DNA of 64,000 nt from Clonostachys chloroleuca (lineage: Eukaryota > Ascomycota > Sordariomycetes > Hypocreales > Bionectriaceae), in NCBI GenBank assembly GCA_037952775.1, contig JBANAY010000004.1, forward strand, positions 7,750,001-7,814,000, in the 5' to 3' direction. Both the position numbers and the translations under genes were made by a program. Positions 23,066 to 34,900 of the stretch are shown here, piece by piece. Positions within the stretch are counted from its first letter, which is position 1, and each line of letters begins with the position of its first letter. Under the pieces are notes generated by a model, which was not told the origin of the DNA, did no database searches, and saw only the letters and a program-made list of their open reading frames with translations.

Positions 23066-24326
23066 GTGTGTGGTTTGCTTATCTGGTCATTGTTCGACCG
23101 AGTACACGGGTGCAAGCAAGGTATTGAATCTTGGCCAGATGTGGGGTGCTATGACCTCTGATATTATTACCAACGTCGTCTTTGCAAGGCCGATGGGCTA
23201 TATCAATTTCCCCGACTTTGATTCCCAATTCACTACAGCTGTATGCGACATGCTGTTCACATCTCATATAGAGCACACTTTCCTATATTCTTGACGGCGA
23301 TGAATACGATTCCAAGTTGGTTGGTGAAATTTTTGGCGCCAGCAGTGAAGCCAGTAATCGAATATGAAGAGGTATGCCATTCCATTAGGAGGCTATTATT
23401 ATTACGTACAATGTGGAAATGGATCGTTATCCCTGGGTATCAAATAGCGGTTTCCATGTTTACTCATTATCGCAGATATTAGAGCTGCAGATCAAAGATA
23501 TCTTAGCCGGGCGCAATGAGGAGGCAAAACTGTCATCTCATAAGACCGTCTTCCACGACATTTTATCCTCGAATCTCCCTCCTAGCGAACTTACTGCCGG
23601 CCGACTGCAAAACGAAGCCATGAGCGTAGTTGCGGCTGGAATAGAGACAACACGATGGGCACTGACCGTCGGCTGCTATCACATTCTCGCCAATGTAGGA
23701 ATTGAGCAACGCCTACGATCTGAGCTCGAACATGCTATGCCGGATCCAACTAGAATGATCTCCGTACCAGAGTTGGAGAAGCTACAATATTTGACAGCTG
23801 TCATTCAAGAGAGTATGCTATGTCTTACGGATCTCGCTGTTCCGCAGTCTGATTTTCCCCTATTTGTGGTGCAACAGAAAAGCTGATTCAACCAGGCCTC
23901 AGAATGGCATACGGATTGTGTCAACGACTCTCCAGGATAAATCCTCGCTCACCATGGCAATATGCCCATTAAAACATCCCTCCAGGGACGCCAGTGAGCA
24001 TGGACGCATATCACATGCACAATAACGAGAGCGTCTTTCCAGAATCCCAAACATTTAAGCCTGAGCGTTGGCTAAACAATCCCGTGGGCCTGGATGGAAC
24101 CACACCACTAGGTCATTACATGGTAGCTTTCTCTAAGGGCACCCGCATGTGTATTGGGATGAACATGGCCTACTCTGAGCTATACATCGGCCTCGCAACC
24201 ATGTTCCGGCGACATCGTTGTTTCAAGCTATACGAGACGGACAGAAGCGATGTCGAATTCGCCATTGACATGATAACGCCGCAGCCAAAACTAGACTCCA
24301 AAGGGGTTCGTGTACTTGTGGGATAA
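23066..24326 (+). pseudogene. cytochrome P450 relic, 5'-truncated
   Basis: Recognisable P450 from the C-helix region (STEYTGASKVLNLGQMWG) to the C-terminus. The I-helix AGIETTRWAL and heme loop FSKGTRMCIGM are intact. The ExxR motif (QESLR) is recovered by an intron from about 23811 (GTATGC) to the CAG before CTCAGAATG. Three defects: the first 100 or so residues, including the membrane anchor, are missing; a one-base loss near 23266 shifts frame between FTSHIE and AHFPIFL; and TAA at 23970-23972 replaces the expected Trp before NIPPGTPVS. The family resembles fungal CYPs that act on secondary metabolites. It probably once belonged with the flavin monooxygenases upstream. Confidence 0.88.
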
Positions 24327-24862
24327 GAGCATTGGTCATACCTTGAGCTACGTTCCATCAAATCTTTTACTTCGCAGAGAATTGGGGGTCAGTTGATTGG
24401 GTTGAAGCTAAGATTGGAGTTGTTATGGGCTGGAGAATGATGTCATTATGATATGATGTGGATAGTTGCTGTTTTTTATAATGGACATTTCTCTCATGAG
24501 AGAGTAGGACCTCTTCAGTATATTTAATTTGTAACGACTTCTTCACGCAGCTACACGTGACGTGATCTTTATACGTAGAGCTTGCCCTTAGGTACCTCGC
24601 CCACAATTATTACTGTTGCCCTACGCGCCTTGACTGCGCGTGCCAGATGATAGGGATCTAACGTGTGAAACCCCTGCTTAAAGGATATTGGAATAAATTA
24701 CATTGACCTCTGTATTCTGAACTCAACTTTATCTATTAGACGCTGTGCAGTTTCGCAGTTTCGCCAATATATCATAAGTTCTACTAGACATACAGAATGT
24801 TGCCAGCTTAAAAAGATTCTATTCACATATGACAACTTGATCTTGTATCTGGCGATGTTCGT
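24327..24862. other. intergenic, convergent
   Basis: AT-rich 3' flanks of the P450 relic and the S41 peptidase gene. No gene. Confidence 0.55.
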
Positions 24863-27306
24863 TTACATAAAGAACAGGGCAGCGAACATGGCACCCAGTA
24901 ATACAGTCATGCTAACGTGGTAAGACGCGAGGCCGGCACTGTCATCGCTGCTCCCACCGTTACTAGCCTTCTTATTCTCGGGCACCTTGGTCGAGTTGGC
25001 ATTTTCCCATGTCTTGTTGTAAGAGTAGCCCGGATCATCCGTGATGGTCTCGTTGAATCCGGAACCAGGCCCGTCGACAGATCCCTCCACGCACACCGAG
25101 GTATCACCGCTCGAGTACTTGGATACGGCGCGCCAAAGCTGGGTGAGGTCGCGGGCCATTTCCCCAGTCCAGAAGATGCGGCAGTTGGCAGCCTCGTACG
25201 TGAAAGCGAGTGGACTGTCGGGGCTGGACGCGCGAATCTCGTCCAGGGCGTTGACTGAGTTGTCAAAGACCTTGGCGGGCGAACTGCTGAGCGGCGCGGG
25301 CAACGAGCGGATGTCACTGCTTGTCAAGTTGAGCTGTTGGAGGAGGGCGGCAGTACCTCCTTTGATGCTGGTCTCTGCATATTTCATCAACGAGTTGATC
25401 GCAGTAATAGCCGAAGAGAAAAAGGTATGGGCCAGAAGTTGCTGCCACGAGTTCCGCAGATGCCCTGCATGGGACCGTATTGCGGGATGCCACCGACAAC
25501 GACACTCTTGACTCCGCCGTCGGTCTTCATCAGCTCGGCAAAGAGAGTGCAGGTACTGGCACACCAGCCGTCCAGGAGGAGGGTAATGTCCTCGCCCTTC
25601 CAAGGTTGTTCGTAGGACAGCTTGTTGGTACCGTAACCTGCGAGATAGGGGCCCATATCGACACCGCTGGCCCATGCTGGATCAGAAAGACTGTAGCGAC
25701 CCGTCTGGGTGAAATTGTCTCCATGAATAGTACGAGGGCTGGAGAAATCTGCGTAAGAGGCCCAGTTTTCTCCGTTGAGTTTCATCGTATGAAGAGTATT
25801 CAAGGACGCCGCCCTTCCAGGCCCAGTGAAGAGTGAATAAATATCGCTTGGGGCGTTCTCGTCCGACAACACCTCAGTGACGATTCTGCCGATAGTTCTC
25901 AGGCTGGGTGTAGATCGTGCACGGAAAGACAAAGTAGGAAGGGTATCGGGGAAGAATTGGCGGAAGGTGTTGTAACCGAGCAGGAATGTGCCGCCGGTGT
26001 TGCCAGAAAGGTCGATGACAATCTTCTTCATCCCGGCATCTTTGGCCTCACGGATAAACGCTGCGACTGCGTCACTAAAGCTCTGCGAGTCGGCCGAAGC
26101 TGAGGATGAGCTGGCGGTGGCGAAGCTGGGCAGGCTGAGCACACCGACGGAGTCATTCTGGAGGAGGTACCCGGACACGAAACCACCGTTAGTGAAATTT
26201 TCTTGCTTAACAATGGGGTCCTTTGGATAGCCAATGACAGGCACGAATTGAGCGCTTGTGCTGGTCGGCGCGCTACTCTGGGCCGACGTCGTAGCTCTGC
26301 TTCCGACGCGAGTAGTTGTAGATGAGGTTTCGTCGTCGTCCTCAGCACGCGCAGAAAGCTGGGTGCTGTAAACTCGTGCATTGAAAATGGCATTGGGACT
26401 GGTCAAGTTTTGCTGGAGGAGGTTCCAAGAAGAAGTGGCCTGGTAGAGCCACTCGGAGCTTGTGCCATTGGAAAAGCGAACCGTGATCGAAGGGCCGTTG
26501 TAAAAGTCGGTGGATTGGAACAGTGTTGGAGAGTATGACAGCCTGCTCCCAGAGCCAATAGTGCCGAAAAGTACCTGTGAGCTGTACATGATTGCGTTCC
26601 AGTCGGCGTGAGATTCAATAAGGCCGGTAGGAGCCTTCGTTTCGATATAGTCGCGGAGGTAGTCGAACACTGTCTGGTTGTTGATCTCGACAATGGGGGA
26701 GATGTTGTTCTTGTTGAGCAGCACATCATTGGAGGCGTAGACTTCAGGCAGGGACTTGCCATCAGAGGAGACGGAAATAAGGCCGTCAGGGAGCACCCAC
26801 GAAAAGATACCGAGGATGCCTCCGTTGTATTTCATGTGACCTTCACGAGCGGTGATGAAGATTTGTTTTATAGCTGCCTCCATCTCATACGTGCTGTTGT
26901 ATTTTCCGTCGCTCAGGCTCTGAGCGACTTGGTCGAGGCGTCCCATGACATCGATAGGTAGCGACTGATATGACTTCGGGGGGTCCTTCAGATAGGCGAT
27001 AGTGGTATCAAACTCGTAGTACCGCTTGAGAAGGTCGATGGTTGCGATGCTGACATTAACATCGAGCGGCACTGAGTTTATACACTCGAATGCTTTCTGG
27101 GCATCGAACCTCACATAGTATCCTAGATCGCCTGCTTTGAGTAGCGTAATCTTCGACAGAGCTTGACTCTGGGAACTAGCCACGGACTGGCAGGCGTTCA
27201 TAGTCCTGGATGGGGTGGCACTTCTGGTTGTCGTTGCCGCCAAGGCAGCCGACGCTTGGGAGGCTACGAGAGCCGCAAGCCAGAGGCTCTTCGAAGGGAA
27301 GACCAT
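24863..27306 (-). CDS. secreted, probably GPI-anchored peptidase S41-family protein, with an apparent frameshift
   Basis: Start at 27306 gives the signal peptide MVFPSKSLWLAALVASQASA; a Met nine codons upstream is less signal-like. About 800 residues. A helical N-terminal domain is followed by a Ser/Thr-rich linker, then the TSPc/S41 catalytic fold: KIVIDLSGNTGGTFLLGY and LLDGWCASTCTLFAELM, where the Ser between two Cys is the presumed nucleophile, then GGIPQYGPMQGICGTRG. At about 25419-25426 the frame shifts by one base in an A5/T5 run. The protein continues in the next frame as SSAITAINSLMKYAE to a Ser-rich stalk and a hydrophobic tail (VSMTVLLGAMFAALFFM) typical of GPI signals. Either a sequencing indel or a true inactivating mutation. 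Family: fungal CPAF-like serine peptidases. Confidence 0.85.
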
Positions 27307-29180
27307 GTTGGCGACAGGAAACCGATGAAACAAGTGCAGGATTACTTTGGCTTAACAAACTGCAATCATAGAAAACGGATGTACGATAGCGAGCAACAAA
27401 ATATAGCTTTTCTACTATGTGTCACAATAAGCTAGGCTTCCAGGTTAGTTATCCCTTAAATAAACAAGAATAAAACTTGTAGGGATTCTGCCAAGCAACT
27501 GCCGTAGTTTCCCGGATGGCCAGTTTACCCGTTCATGAGACGGTAGGCATTGCGCCTGTCTCGACTCGCTCGTCCCTGTCAATGCTCAGCCCTAAGTGAG
27601 ACTGGGACGCGTGGCGCAACCTAGAGAACTGCCGAGGTCAGGCGCTTAACCTGACGGAGGAAGAAATAGTCATCGAGGCGAATTGCTTTTACATGGGTAC
27701 AACTGCCATCATTAATTAGAAACGGTATATGTGGTGGATATCCTTACAATATAATCCCTAACCCTGCGAGTCTGACCTCAGAACTAACAAGCACTTGATT
27801 ACAGCCCAACAGCCCAACCAGGGGCAGTTGTATCAGCCTCAAGCATATTTTGCCACATGTGTTCATCCACCTTCATCACGCCACAATTCACTATTGGGGG
27901 CCAAGGCCATGTCCGGTAGTGATATAACTTTCTTCTCCCGGATCATTCGTAGACTAGGTGCCATAGGATCTATGAGACTAAGCAGAAAAAGGATTCAGGC
28001 TTGTCAACGTGGAAACAATAATTATAGGATCAAGACGATATTTGGAGGTATCCTCAGCTTCCACAAAGCTCGGAATTTCGCGGAGTTGCCCCATGGCTCA
28101 TTGTCAGATGGGCCTTTGCCAAGACATGGCTTCTTCGCGGGGATATTGGGTCTCTCATACCGACCTATCGAAAGAAAAGCCGAGACGGACCAATTGGACG
28201 ACCTTGTTACCCGTGGTTTCTATTTACCCTGCCCCTAGGACCTTGTCTCCAGGCACCGCTTGGCGGTGTCGTGGGGTCTAGCCTCGCCAGATGAATGACT
28301 TCCTTCGACAGATGGCTTGACATTTTCATCTCGTATGGGATAGATTGCCTAAGCTAGGGCATATCCATATGCTGTATCATTTTCGTGAAGCTTAGAACGG
28401 AACAGATATTTCAATAATTGATACCTCCTCTACTATATCTACCATCTGCATCATCGGAGTAATGTGGAATTATCTGTGGCTGTGCTTAGTTTATGAATAA
28501 ACTTACAAGGCTGATGGTTATGGGGTAGGCATGGCACTGGTACGTAAGAGTCCCACCTATGTAACCAGGGGTAGAATTCTTGTTGGCTGTTGGGACAGCC
28601 TGGTGAACTTCACTCCGACTAAAACAGGTTTTTGTCTGCTCTCCTCGTTTACCCTCATATTCTTGTTGATACAACTGTGAGTCAATCAAACAGTGCGCAT
28701 CGGAAACCCAACCATGTAAAGACAAAAATGTTTATGGACATTAAGTTTAATTTATGGGAGCTACGTAGGATGATTTGAAAGGTACCGAAATAGGTGTCAG
28801 CTGGGCAGCGAACGGCTGATTACCCGGCTTACGGGGATGTATCAGCGTAGATTGTTTTCACCGACAATCCAAAGAGGAAAATTCAATCCCTTTACACGAC
28901 GAAACGAATGTACCCTGGTAAAGCATAGTGCGGAAACAGATTTGAACTTAGACCTTCCGGATCGGACCCGGACAGCCTCCAATGTCCGTGCTGGAAGCCA
29001 ACCGTTGCATATCTAATAAAGTGAGACGGGGGGCCTGAATCCAGGGGCCCCTATCTTCGGATTTAGGTACCCCAAGTATTAGATCCTACTCAACAGGAAT
29101 ATGAGGAGGAATGCGAGTACTGGGCAACTGGTACGAGCCAAAGTATACTGCGCAAGAGCGAGTTGTTAGTTGATGCAAAT
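27307..29180. other. intergenic, about 1.9 kb
   Basis: The S41 promoter and then unassigned DNA. The frame at 27795-28238 (147 codons) has no domain, signal peptide or homolog I recognise. A tRNA-like segment at about 28928-29005 (minus) has a plausible anticodon stem but poor T and acceptor stems. Nothing else is supported. Confidence 0.45.
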
Positions 29181-31241
29181 TCAGACGATTGCGACAGCTT
29201 GAACCAAATCTGATAACCTTTCGTCGTCAAAATCTAACCCTTCTTTTGTCCATTTCTGTCGTGGCAATTTTAGTCTGCTCTCCATTACTCCCCAGAGCTT
29301 CTCCTCGTTGAGATCAGTGAATCTGCCCATTCTAACAAAGAGATTATCTGGTGTTGGTGACTGGGAAACTCTTCTCAGCACCAAACCAAAGACGTGCGGG
29401 CCGTCATCAATATAAATTAGCATAAACAATAACCTCTCCTGTTGACGGGCCAAAATAAACTGCCCTCGGCTTGTGCCCAAGTTTTCGAGGGAGCAGTTTT
29501 CATCCCATTCTATTGTCAACTCTGGCCCAATCAAACGGGCTGCCGCCGAGTCACCAACCTGGCTCACTGAGGAAAGTGTGTAATCGGAAGAGGTTTCCAT
29601 TTTGGTTCGGTCTCCCGCTGGATCCACATGAGCCCAGACAGCAATTCCTCGAAGGAACAGCTTACAGGAGACGAAACTGTGAGTGTTGAGCTGATCATCC
29701 GACTGAATAACAACATCAGTAACTTCGGAAAGTGAAAGCGAGTCTTCTTCTCGTGCGGTGTATCTTAGGTCATACATCACAGGTCCCTCTGCATTTGCCC
29801 ACGACCATGTGGGTGCTACGTATGTCGTTGCCGTGTAGCGGTCAAATCTGAACCGGGAGTCGATGTCCGGTACCCAACATAATTGTCTGTGGAGGTCCTT
29901 CCTCCAGAGCCCGGCGACATACTCATCACCCGTAGCATCTCGTATTTTATTGGCCAGACCGGCCAGAGCAATAAACTTGTCAGAGTTTCGTGAGAACTCG
30001 CAGTCAGAATATTGGCCAACTAGTGCCGACCAAGCCTGACGCAGCTTTGGCTCGTCATTGAAATCCAAACTATGGTGTCCCCCAGGTGTGGTGTCTTGAT
30101 TCAGGGTTGTAAGATCCCAGAGCTCATCTGGAAGTCCCTTCGGAAAATGTTCCGAGGCAATCAACTCATCACACTCCCAGTAAACCTCTTTACGGCTGAA
30201 GTTGAATTGCCTCCGTGATAAGAAGCGTTCTTGAGTGACCCAACCCCTGCTGTTCAGTGGCGCGCTCGTCACGTCATCCAAGTAACTGTCTATCGCTAGG
30301 ATATGGTGATCAATCAACTGTCCTCCCTGGGACGGGAGCTTAATAATTGGTGAGTTGATAGATGATGGTTCTCTTCGAATGAAACATCCTTCCGAGCCAT
30401 CTCTTGCCCAAGTTGCCGCAATGGTGCAAGCCGAATTCTCATAGATGGACCCCATTACGCTGGACTGACTTTTCCAGTCCAGCTCATCATCTTGCACAAT
30501 ACACAGGGAGTCAATCCAAAGATACCGGAAACCTAGCGTGAGTGCTATAGAAAAGGCATCTTGGTAAGTTTGTGGTAATAAGGACGCAGCGTGGAAATGA
30601 TAGTATGTGTTGTCGCCTTTCATAAGCCGTATTGGTTGTGCTGTACCCCAGCAGTGACTCAATGTCAAATAAGGCATCGAGCCAAGGTCAGCGCCCCTGA
30701 CCAGCCTCCACGCATACTCCTTGCTAGTCCCCCTTTCCCATACTTCAATCAGCCGGTCGGGTATGAAAGGTTGTAGCTGCGCCTGCTTTTGTCTGCACTT
30801 CTCATGGGACTCCATGCAGGTCCGAAACCATTGACACCAAAGGTCAGGTTGCGCACTCGTTGAGTAAGTGTTGACATCTACCTTTCGATTCATTGCGGAG
30901 GCGTGATCTCCGGCTGGAAATGCTGTGAAGCGTGCATGGATCGATTCTTTGCCCGTTGACCATATCATCCGAAGAGTCATCTCCTCGTCACGGCGGAATT
31001 TGACTCGACTGACTGGAATTTCCCTTGCGGATGCATTTGGACTTTCAGGCGAGGGGTCCAATCCCTCGAGGTGCTCTTGGACGAGGCTCCAGAGGTAAGA
31101 GCATGTGAAACAATTGTCCTTCATCGCCGCACTGAATTCGGTTGCGGAATTGTGGATAAAGTGTTCACATCGGCACTTAGTAACTATTACCAAGGTGATC
31201 AAGGTCTCGCATTTTTGGCACAGCATGTTCGAAGGCTCCAA
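29181..31241 (-). CDS. HET-domain protein (heterokaryon incompatibility)
   Basis: One exon, 686 residues. A Cys-rich N-terminus (LCQKCETLI, KCRCEHF, CFTCSYLW) precedes the HET domain at about residues 190-340: PYLTLSHCWG, YLWIDSLCIVQDD, DWKSQSSVMGSIYENSACTIAA and LNSRGWVTQERFLSRR. The C-terminal half has the usual WSWA motif (PTWSWANAEGP) and beta-rich sequence. HET proteins are cytosolic triggers or effectors of programmed cell death upon fusion of incompatible hyphae; most genomic copies have no known partner. No NACHT or WD40 module is attached. The gene appears complete. Confidence 0.95.
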   Translation of the reverse strand: MEPSNMLCQKCETLITLVIVTKCRCEHFIHNSATEFSAAMKDNCFTCSYLWSLVQEHLEGLDPSPESPNASAREIPVSRVKFRRDEEMTLRMIWSTGKESIHARFTAFPAGDHASAMNRKVDVNTYSTSAQPDLWCQWFRTCMESHEKCRQKQAQLQPFIPDRLIEVWERGTSKEYAWRLVRGADLGSMPYLTLSHCWGTAQPIRLMKGDNTYYHFHAASLLPQTYQDAFSIALTLGFRYLWIDSLCIVQDDELDWKSQSSVMGSIYENSACTIAATWARDGSEGCFIRREPSSINSPIIKLPSQGGQLIDHHILAIDSYLDDVTSAPLNSRGWVTQERFLSRRQFNFSRKEVYWECDELIASEHFPKGLPDELWDLTTLNQDTTPGGHHSLDFNDEPKLRQAWSALVGQYSDCEFSRNSDKFIALAGLANKIRDATGDEYVAGLWRKDLHRQLCWVPDIDSRFRFDRYTATTYVAPTWSWANAEGPVMYDLRYTAREEDSLSLSEVTDVVIQSDDQLNTHSFVSCKLFLRGIAVWAHVDPAGDRTKMETSSDYTLSSVSQVGDSAAARLIGPELTIEWDENCSLENLGTSRGQFILARQQERLLFMLIYIDDGPHVFGLVLRRVSQSPTPDNLFVRMGRFTDLNEEKLWGVMESRLKLPRQKWTKEGLDFDDERLSDLVQAVAIV

Positions 31242-32850
31242 GTAAATTCTCTTTCAATACAACTGATGGTGAGAACAAGGTGCGACACAGTTCAGTAACG
31301 CGGAGTCGCATCTTCTTCGAGCTTTTAGCCAGTCATGTGGTTGGCATTCGAGGGTTACAGTTGATGGTGGCTATGCGGGGGCTGTGTTGTACTCATGTTT
31401 AGCCGAATCCTTGATCACAATCCTACCCCATCAAGCATCTACTAACTGGTTTAATGTCCGTACCATAGAGATTCACTCATCATTAAGTTGAAGAACAGCC
31501 CCCCCGTTTGAATATATCGAGGTCGAATCATAATGAGCCAGGAGGTAAGTCTCTTTGCTAGACCCGTTGAAACGAAACTTGTAATTAGTGTTTTTATTGA
31601 TATGCCTGATATACTTTTCGCCGTATTCTGCACACAAAATCACAATAGTGTGCCTCAAAGCATGCTTGATGGAAGGTACTCGACAACCTTGGCAGGCGAA
31701 TCATCAGATACTGTTGCACTCGCACTTTCACTTTCCAACAAAACGAGTGGTGAGGAAATTTGACAATATTTGTAATTGTTGAGCTAGATATCATTCATAT
31801 GGCGAGGCAAATTCTAATGTCGTTGTAATTCCATAATTCCTTGTTAGTCCAATTTCTTGGCAGATGCAAGATAGCCGTACTGAAATATATCAAAAGTTTT
31901 ATTAGGGAGATTTGCCGTTGTCTGCCCCCCCAGAAGAGTCATATGATTGAAGATCAGGTGGTTTCTGAGGTATTCATCAATCGGCTACAAACTGCCTGCA
32001 TTCTGCCATCTTGCAATGTTCACTCACTCTAAACGTATGACCCTAAGACTAGGGAATTTCTACGGTTAGCCTTCGGGTGCCAGAGCACTGACTGTCGGGA
32101 CTTAGTCCCAGTGTATTTCGCTCTTGATATCTAACCGGAAGAAGGTTGCCGTTCTACTCAGACTCTTCAAGTAGCCTTCGAGGGAGTCCCGTCGTGTGTA
32201 TGGACCGGATTTTGCTCTTCTTACCCGATGACATGATGTCTGGCATCTTTGTCAGACAATATAGGCATCAATATTATCCCAGTGTGTCGAAAGCTGAACT
32301 ATGAACTGCAAATCAAACTCCCCGATACACCAAATTAGGCTTGATCAGCTTATTTGGGTGTGATGCGAACAAATAAGCTGCATATCGTGTAGTGTCTCCC
32401 ATGACATGACCTTTGGTAATCTGTAAATATCAATGCGGCGAAGATCTGCCAGTGCAACATAAATCCGAACCTGGAAGCTCGTGAAAGCAATAAGTACATG
32501 CTTTTATGTGCGTTCAATTGCAACCGGTGTTTCTTCGGGGCCCTTTGAAGCAGGCAGAACAACCTGAGAGTAGTAAACTGTAAGGCTGGCTCATAATGCG
32601 TGTCTTCACAGTAGCTGATTTCTTGGCATCGGCATCTTCATGCCGCAGCTACAAGCTCATCGTCACGACCACATGTTATACCGTTCTTGAAATTCATGTT
32701 TGACTTAGGTTGGCTATTAATTGGCCAGTTTTTCCATTCGTTTGCAGATCAAATCGACCACAATCCAATACCAAGCATCACAGAAGCACCATCACAGAGT
32801 CCACTGATAGCAAAGTTCCCCACATCAGTCTCCATTACTCACTATTGAAA
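31242..32850. other. intergenic, about 1.6 kb
   Basis: No supported coding region; short frames on both strands near 31450-32030 lack domains. It holds the promoters of the HET gene and the secreted-protein gene, which point outward. Confidence 0.5.
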
Positions 32851-33428
32851 ATGTGTTTCGTTCAAAACTTTCTTGCCCTTATCTCTCTGTTTGTTTTCGG
32901 CCTTACCGAGGCCTGTGCTGGAGCGAAGCCATCCATAAACAGCGACTACACTATCACCGTAAACCTTTTTACAGATAACAACTGTTGCTCGGCTCCTTTT
33001 GGGAAAACTGTCATGGGCAACCTGGGAACATGCCATACTGCCAGCCAGCCTTTCGGGAGCATTACTGAGGCCGTTGGACAGGGTATGTTCGGCCGCAACA
33101 TAAAGGTGTGGGGCTATCCCGACTCCTCCTGCAGTGGCCCCTCTGTATATTGGGATATCAGCAACAAGCCTGAATGTTTCATCAATGTCTATGCACAGTC
33201 GTACCGCAGCTTTAAGATCCAAGTTCTTGTAAGAGATAAGCCCACCCCAAACTCATATCAATCATTACTTCGCTATTCCAGGTCCCAAGCTTACGCAATA
33301 TCACGCGACCACAAAGGCGCTACCGAGTGCGGAGAACGAAGAGGAAAGCGCTGTTCCAACTGCTCACCAACTTCCCGCATCGGCATGATCAGGGATCACC
33401 TTATGAGTGTGGCTCTGAGAATAAATGA
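32851..33428 (+). CDS. small secreted protein of unknown function
   Basis: ATG 32851 starts a clear signal peptide (MCFVQNFLALISLFVFGLTEACA). The mature part has beta-rich repeats: ITVNLFTDNNCCSAPFG, IKVWGYPDSSCSGPSVYWD and CFINVYAQ. It carries six Cys, like fungal secreted proteins with repeated 'LFxDxNC / YxDSxCSG' units. Exon 1 is 32851-33228 and exon 2 is 33282-33428; the 53-bp intron has GTAAGA and TTCCAG, giving 174 residues with a basic tail. If the intron is retained the frame stays open to 33468 with a different tail. Candidate effector or defence protein by size and export, but no function is assigned. Confidence 0.75.
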
Positions 33429-34820
33429 CCCTTCAATTGTGGAGTACTTCTTTTCTCCTTGCCCATGAACCGACACAGAGATGTTCAACACTCTGCAAAC
33501 ATGGGATTCGGGCAGCTGTCTTCAACAAGCTAGCTTGATGGGGCGCCAAATATGGAGGATATTGTTGACAAACAGACACCAAATAGCCAAAAGTAGCATC
33601 AATGAACAAAGTGCGTCTTAATATTTAGAGATTATGCTACGCTGGCTGGTACTAAAACGTAGTGATGAGCAATTAGAATGACTCGTTCCATGAAACCCTA
33701 ATCTGAAACGAGATGGTTTTGCCTTCAGCATGTCAATTCAATCATCTCTTTACTGTGGATAAGTCTTCCTACCTGCTGTCAGCACTTGTTCACCGCATAG
33801 GGAGCCGCAATTGGTGTCAGCCTCGGACTGTAACCGTAACTTGCAGAGTGTAGTGTGGGGTTGTGCCCAAATGATGCTGAACGAACGTTTCATCGGCCCT
33901 ATATGAACTCTAGACGGATCCGCAGATGGCCGATGGTTGATTCGTGGAGTGGTATTTTTAACGTTTCCATGTCCTCGGCCACGTAAACAACCCGACGCGG
34001 TCTTCTTCAACGCCTCACAGACTGGAGGTACCCTTCCCTTTCTATCAAGTTTGTTTTAACTTACACAATTGAATCTCAATCAAAGGGTCCGAGGGATTAT
34101 GCTATAAACTATTTTTCTAATTACAGTCGAATAAGCGATGAGGTCGAAGAACTTGTGTTTGACGAACTCGGATTCTTCAAACGCGGAGAACACACAGGTT
34201 TGATGGGTAGATTTTCCCCCGTCTTACAACCACCCAGAGCAATGGGTTACGAATTCCGATTCCATCGTTTCGAGCTTACCCATCCACCCTCATCCATTTC
34301 AACCTGCCAAGCATATCAACCATGTTATTGCTATCCCTCATCCCAAAAGTCCCGTAGCATCACTGTATTATGGCTGTAATGAATGTTCTTACAGGACAAC
34401 TGACCAAAGGAATAGCGTCTACCACCAATCAAAATCAAAGCATTCCTCGACAGCTCTTACTGACATTGTATGCTGACTGCACGCTAAGCTACATCTCGGA
34501 CTTTTAACTTTAGTGGGATGGATTCGGTTGCTCCCAATCGTGGAAAACCATAGAAAATGGACTGATTTATTTTGACCCTCAGTTGGCACGTTGTTCAGCA
34601 TCACCAGCTGACTACGGTACAGGGTAGCCCATATCCCAAATACTGTCAAGCCCACCCTTGTCGCTTACACGCTTACATGAGATTATTTCAAGCCAGGGCT
34701 ATGTCAAAGAGGCAGAGGCAGTTGAGCCTTGCGCAATATGCTCTGAATCAACATCTCGGAGCCAGAGCCGAACGTCCGAAATCATAAACCGTTACTCCGT
34801 CCGTTCGTGCATCCGAACAT
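33429..34820. other. intergenic, about 1.4 kb
   Basis: No supported gene. Frames of 60-110 codons are present on both strands without signal peptides, domains or splice logic. Confidence 0.5.
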
Positions 34821-34891
34821 GGTTTCGTGGTCTAACGGTCATGACTACAGGTTCTGATCCTGTCAGCGAGGGTTCGACTCCCTCCGAGACC
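34821..34891 (+). tRNA. tRNA-Gln (anticodon CTG)
   Basis: The cloverleaf can be drawn by hand. The acceptor GGTTTCG pairs with CGAGACC (one T-G wobble). The anticodon stem is ACAGG/CCTGT with loop TTCTGAT, giving CTG. The T arm GAGGG/CCCTC has loop TTCGACT. The D arm is GTC..TGAC. No intron. TTTCTTTTT immediately downstream (34892-34900) serves as the Pol III terminator. It reads CAG codons. Confidence 0.95.
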
Positions 34892-34900
34892 TTTCTTTTT
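34892..34900 (+). terminator. RNA polymerase III terminator of tRNA-Gln
   Basis: T-rich run starting at the base after the tRNA 3' end. Confidence 0.75.

Noticed and set aside
12840..24326. Complete secondary-metabolite cluster
   Set aside because: No polyketide synthase, peptide synthetase, prenyltransferase or terpene cyclase is present in the window.
24907..27164. Long ORFs opposite and within the S41 gene
   Set aside because: Shadows of a GC-biased coding sequence; none has a domain.
27795..28238. 147-codon ORF
   Set aside because: No signal peptide, domain, splice structure or family resemblance; probably chance.
28928..29005. tRNA-Arg(CCG)-like segment on the minus strand
   Set aside because: The anticodon stem-loop is plausible (TCCGG GTCCGAT CCGGA), but the T stem mostly fails to pair and no matching acceptor stem exists; at best a pseudo-tRNA.
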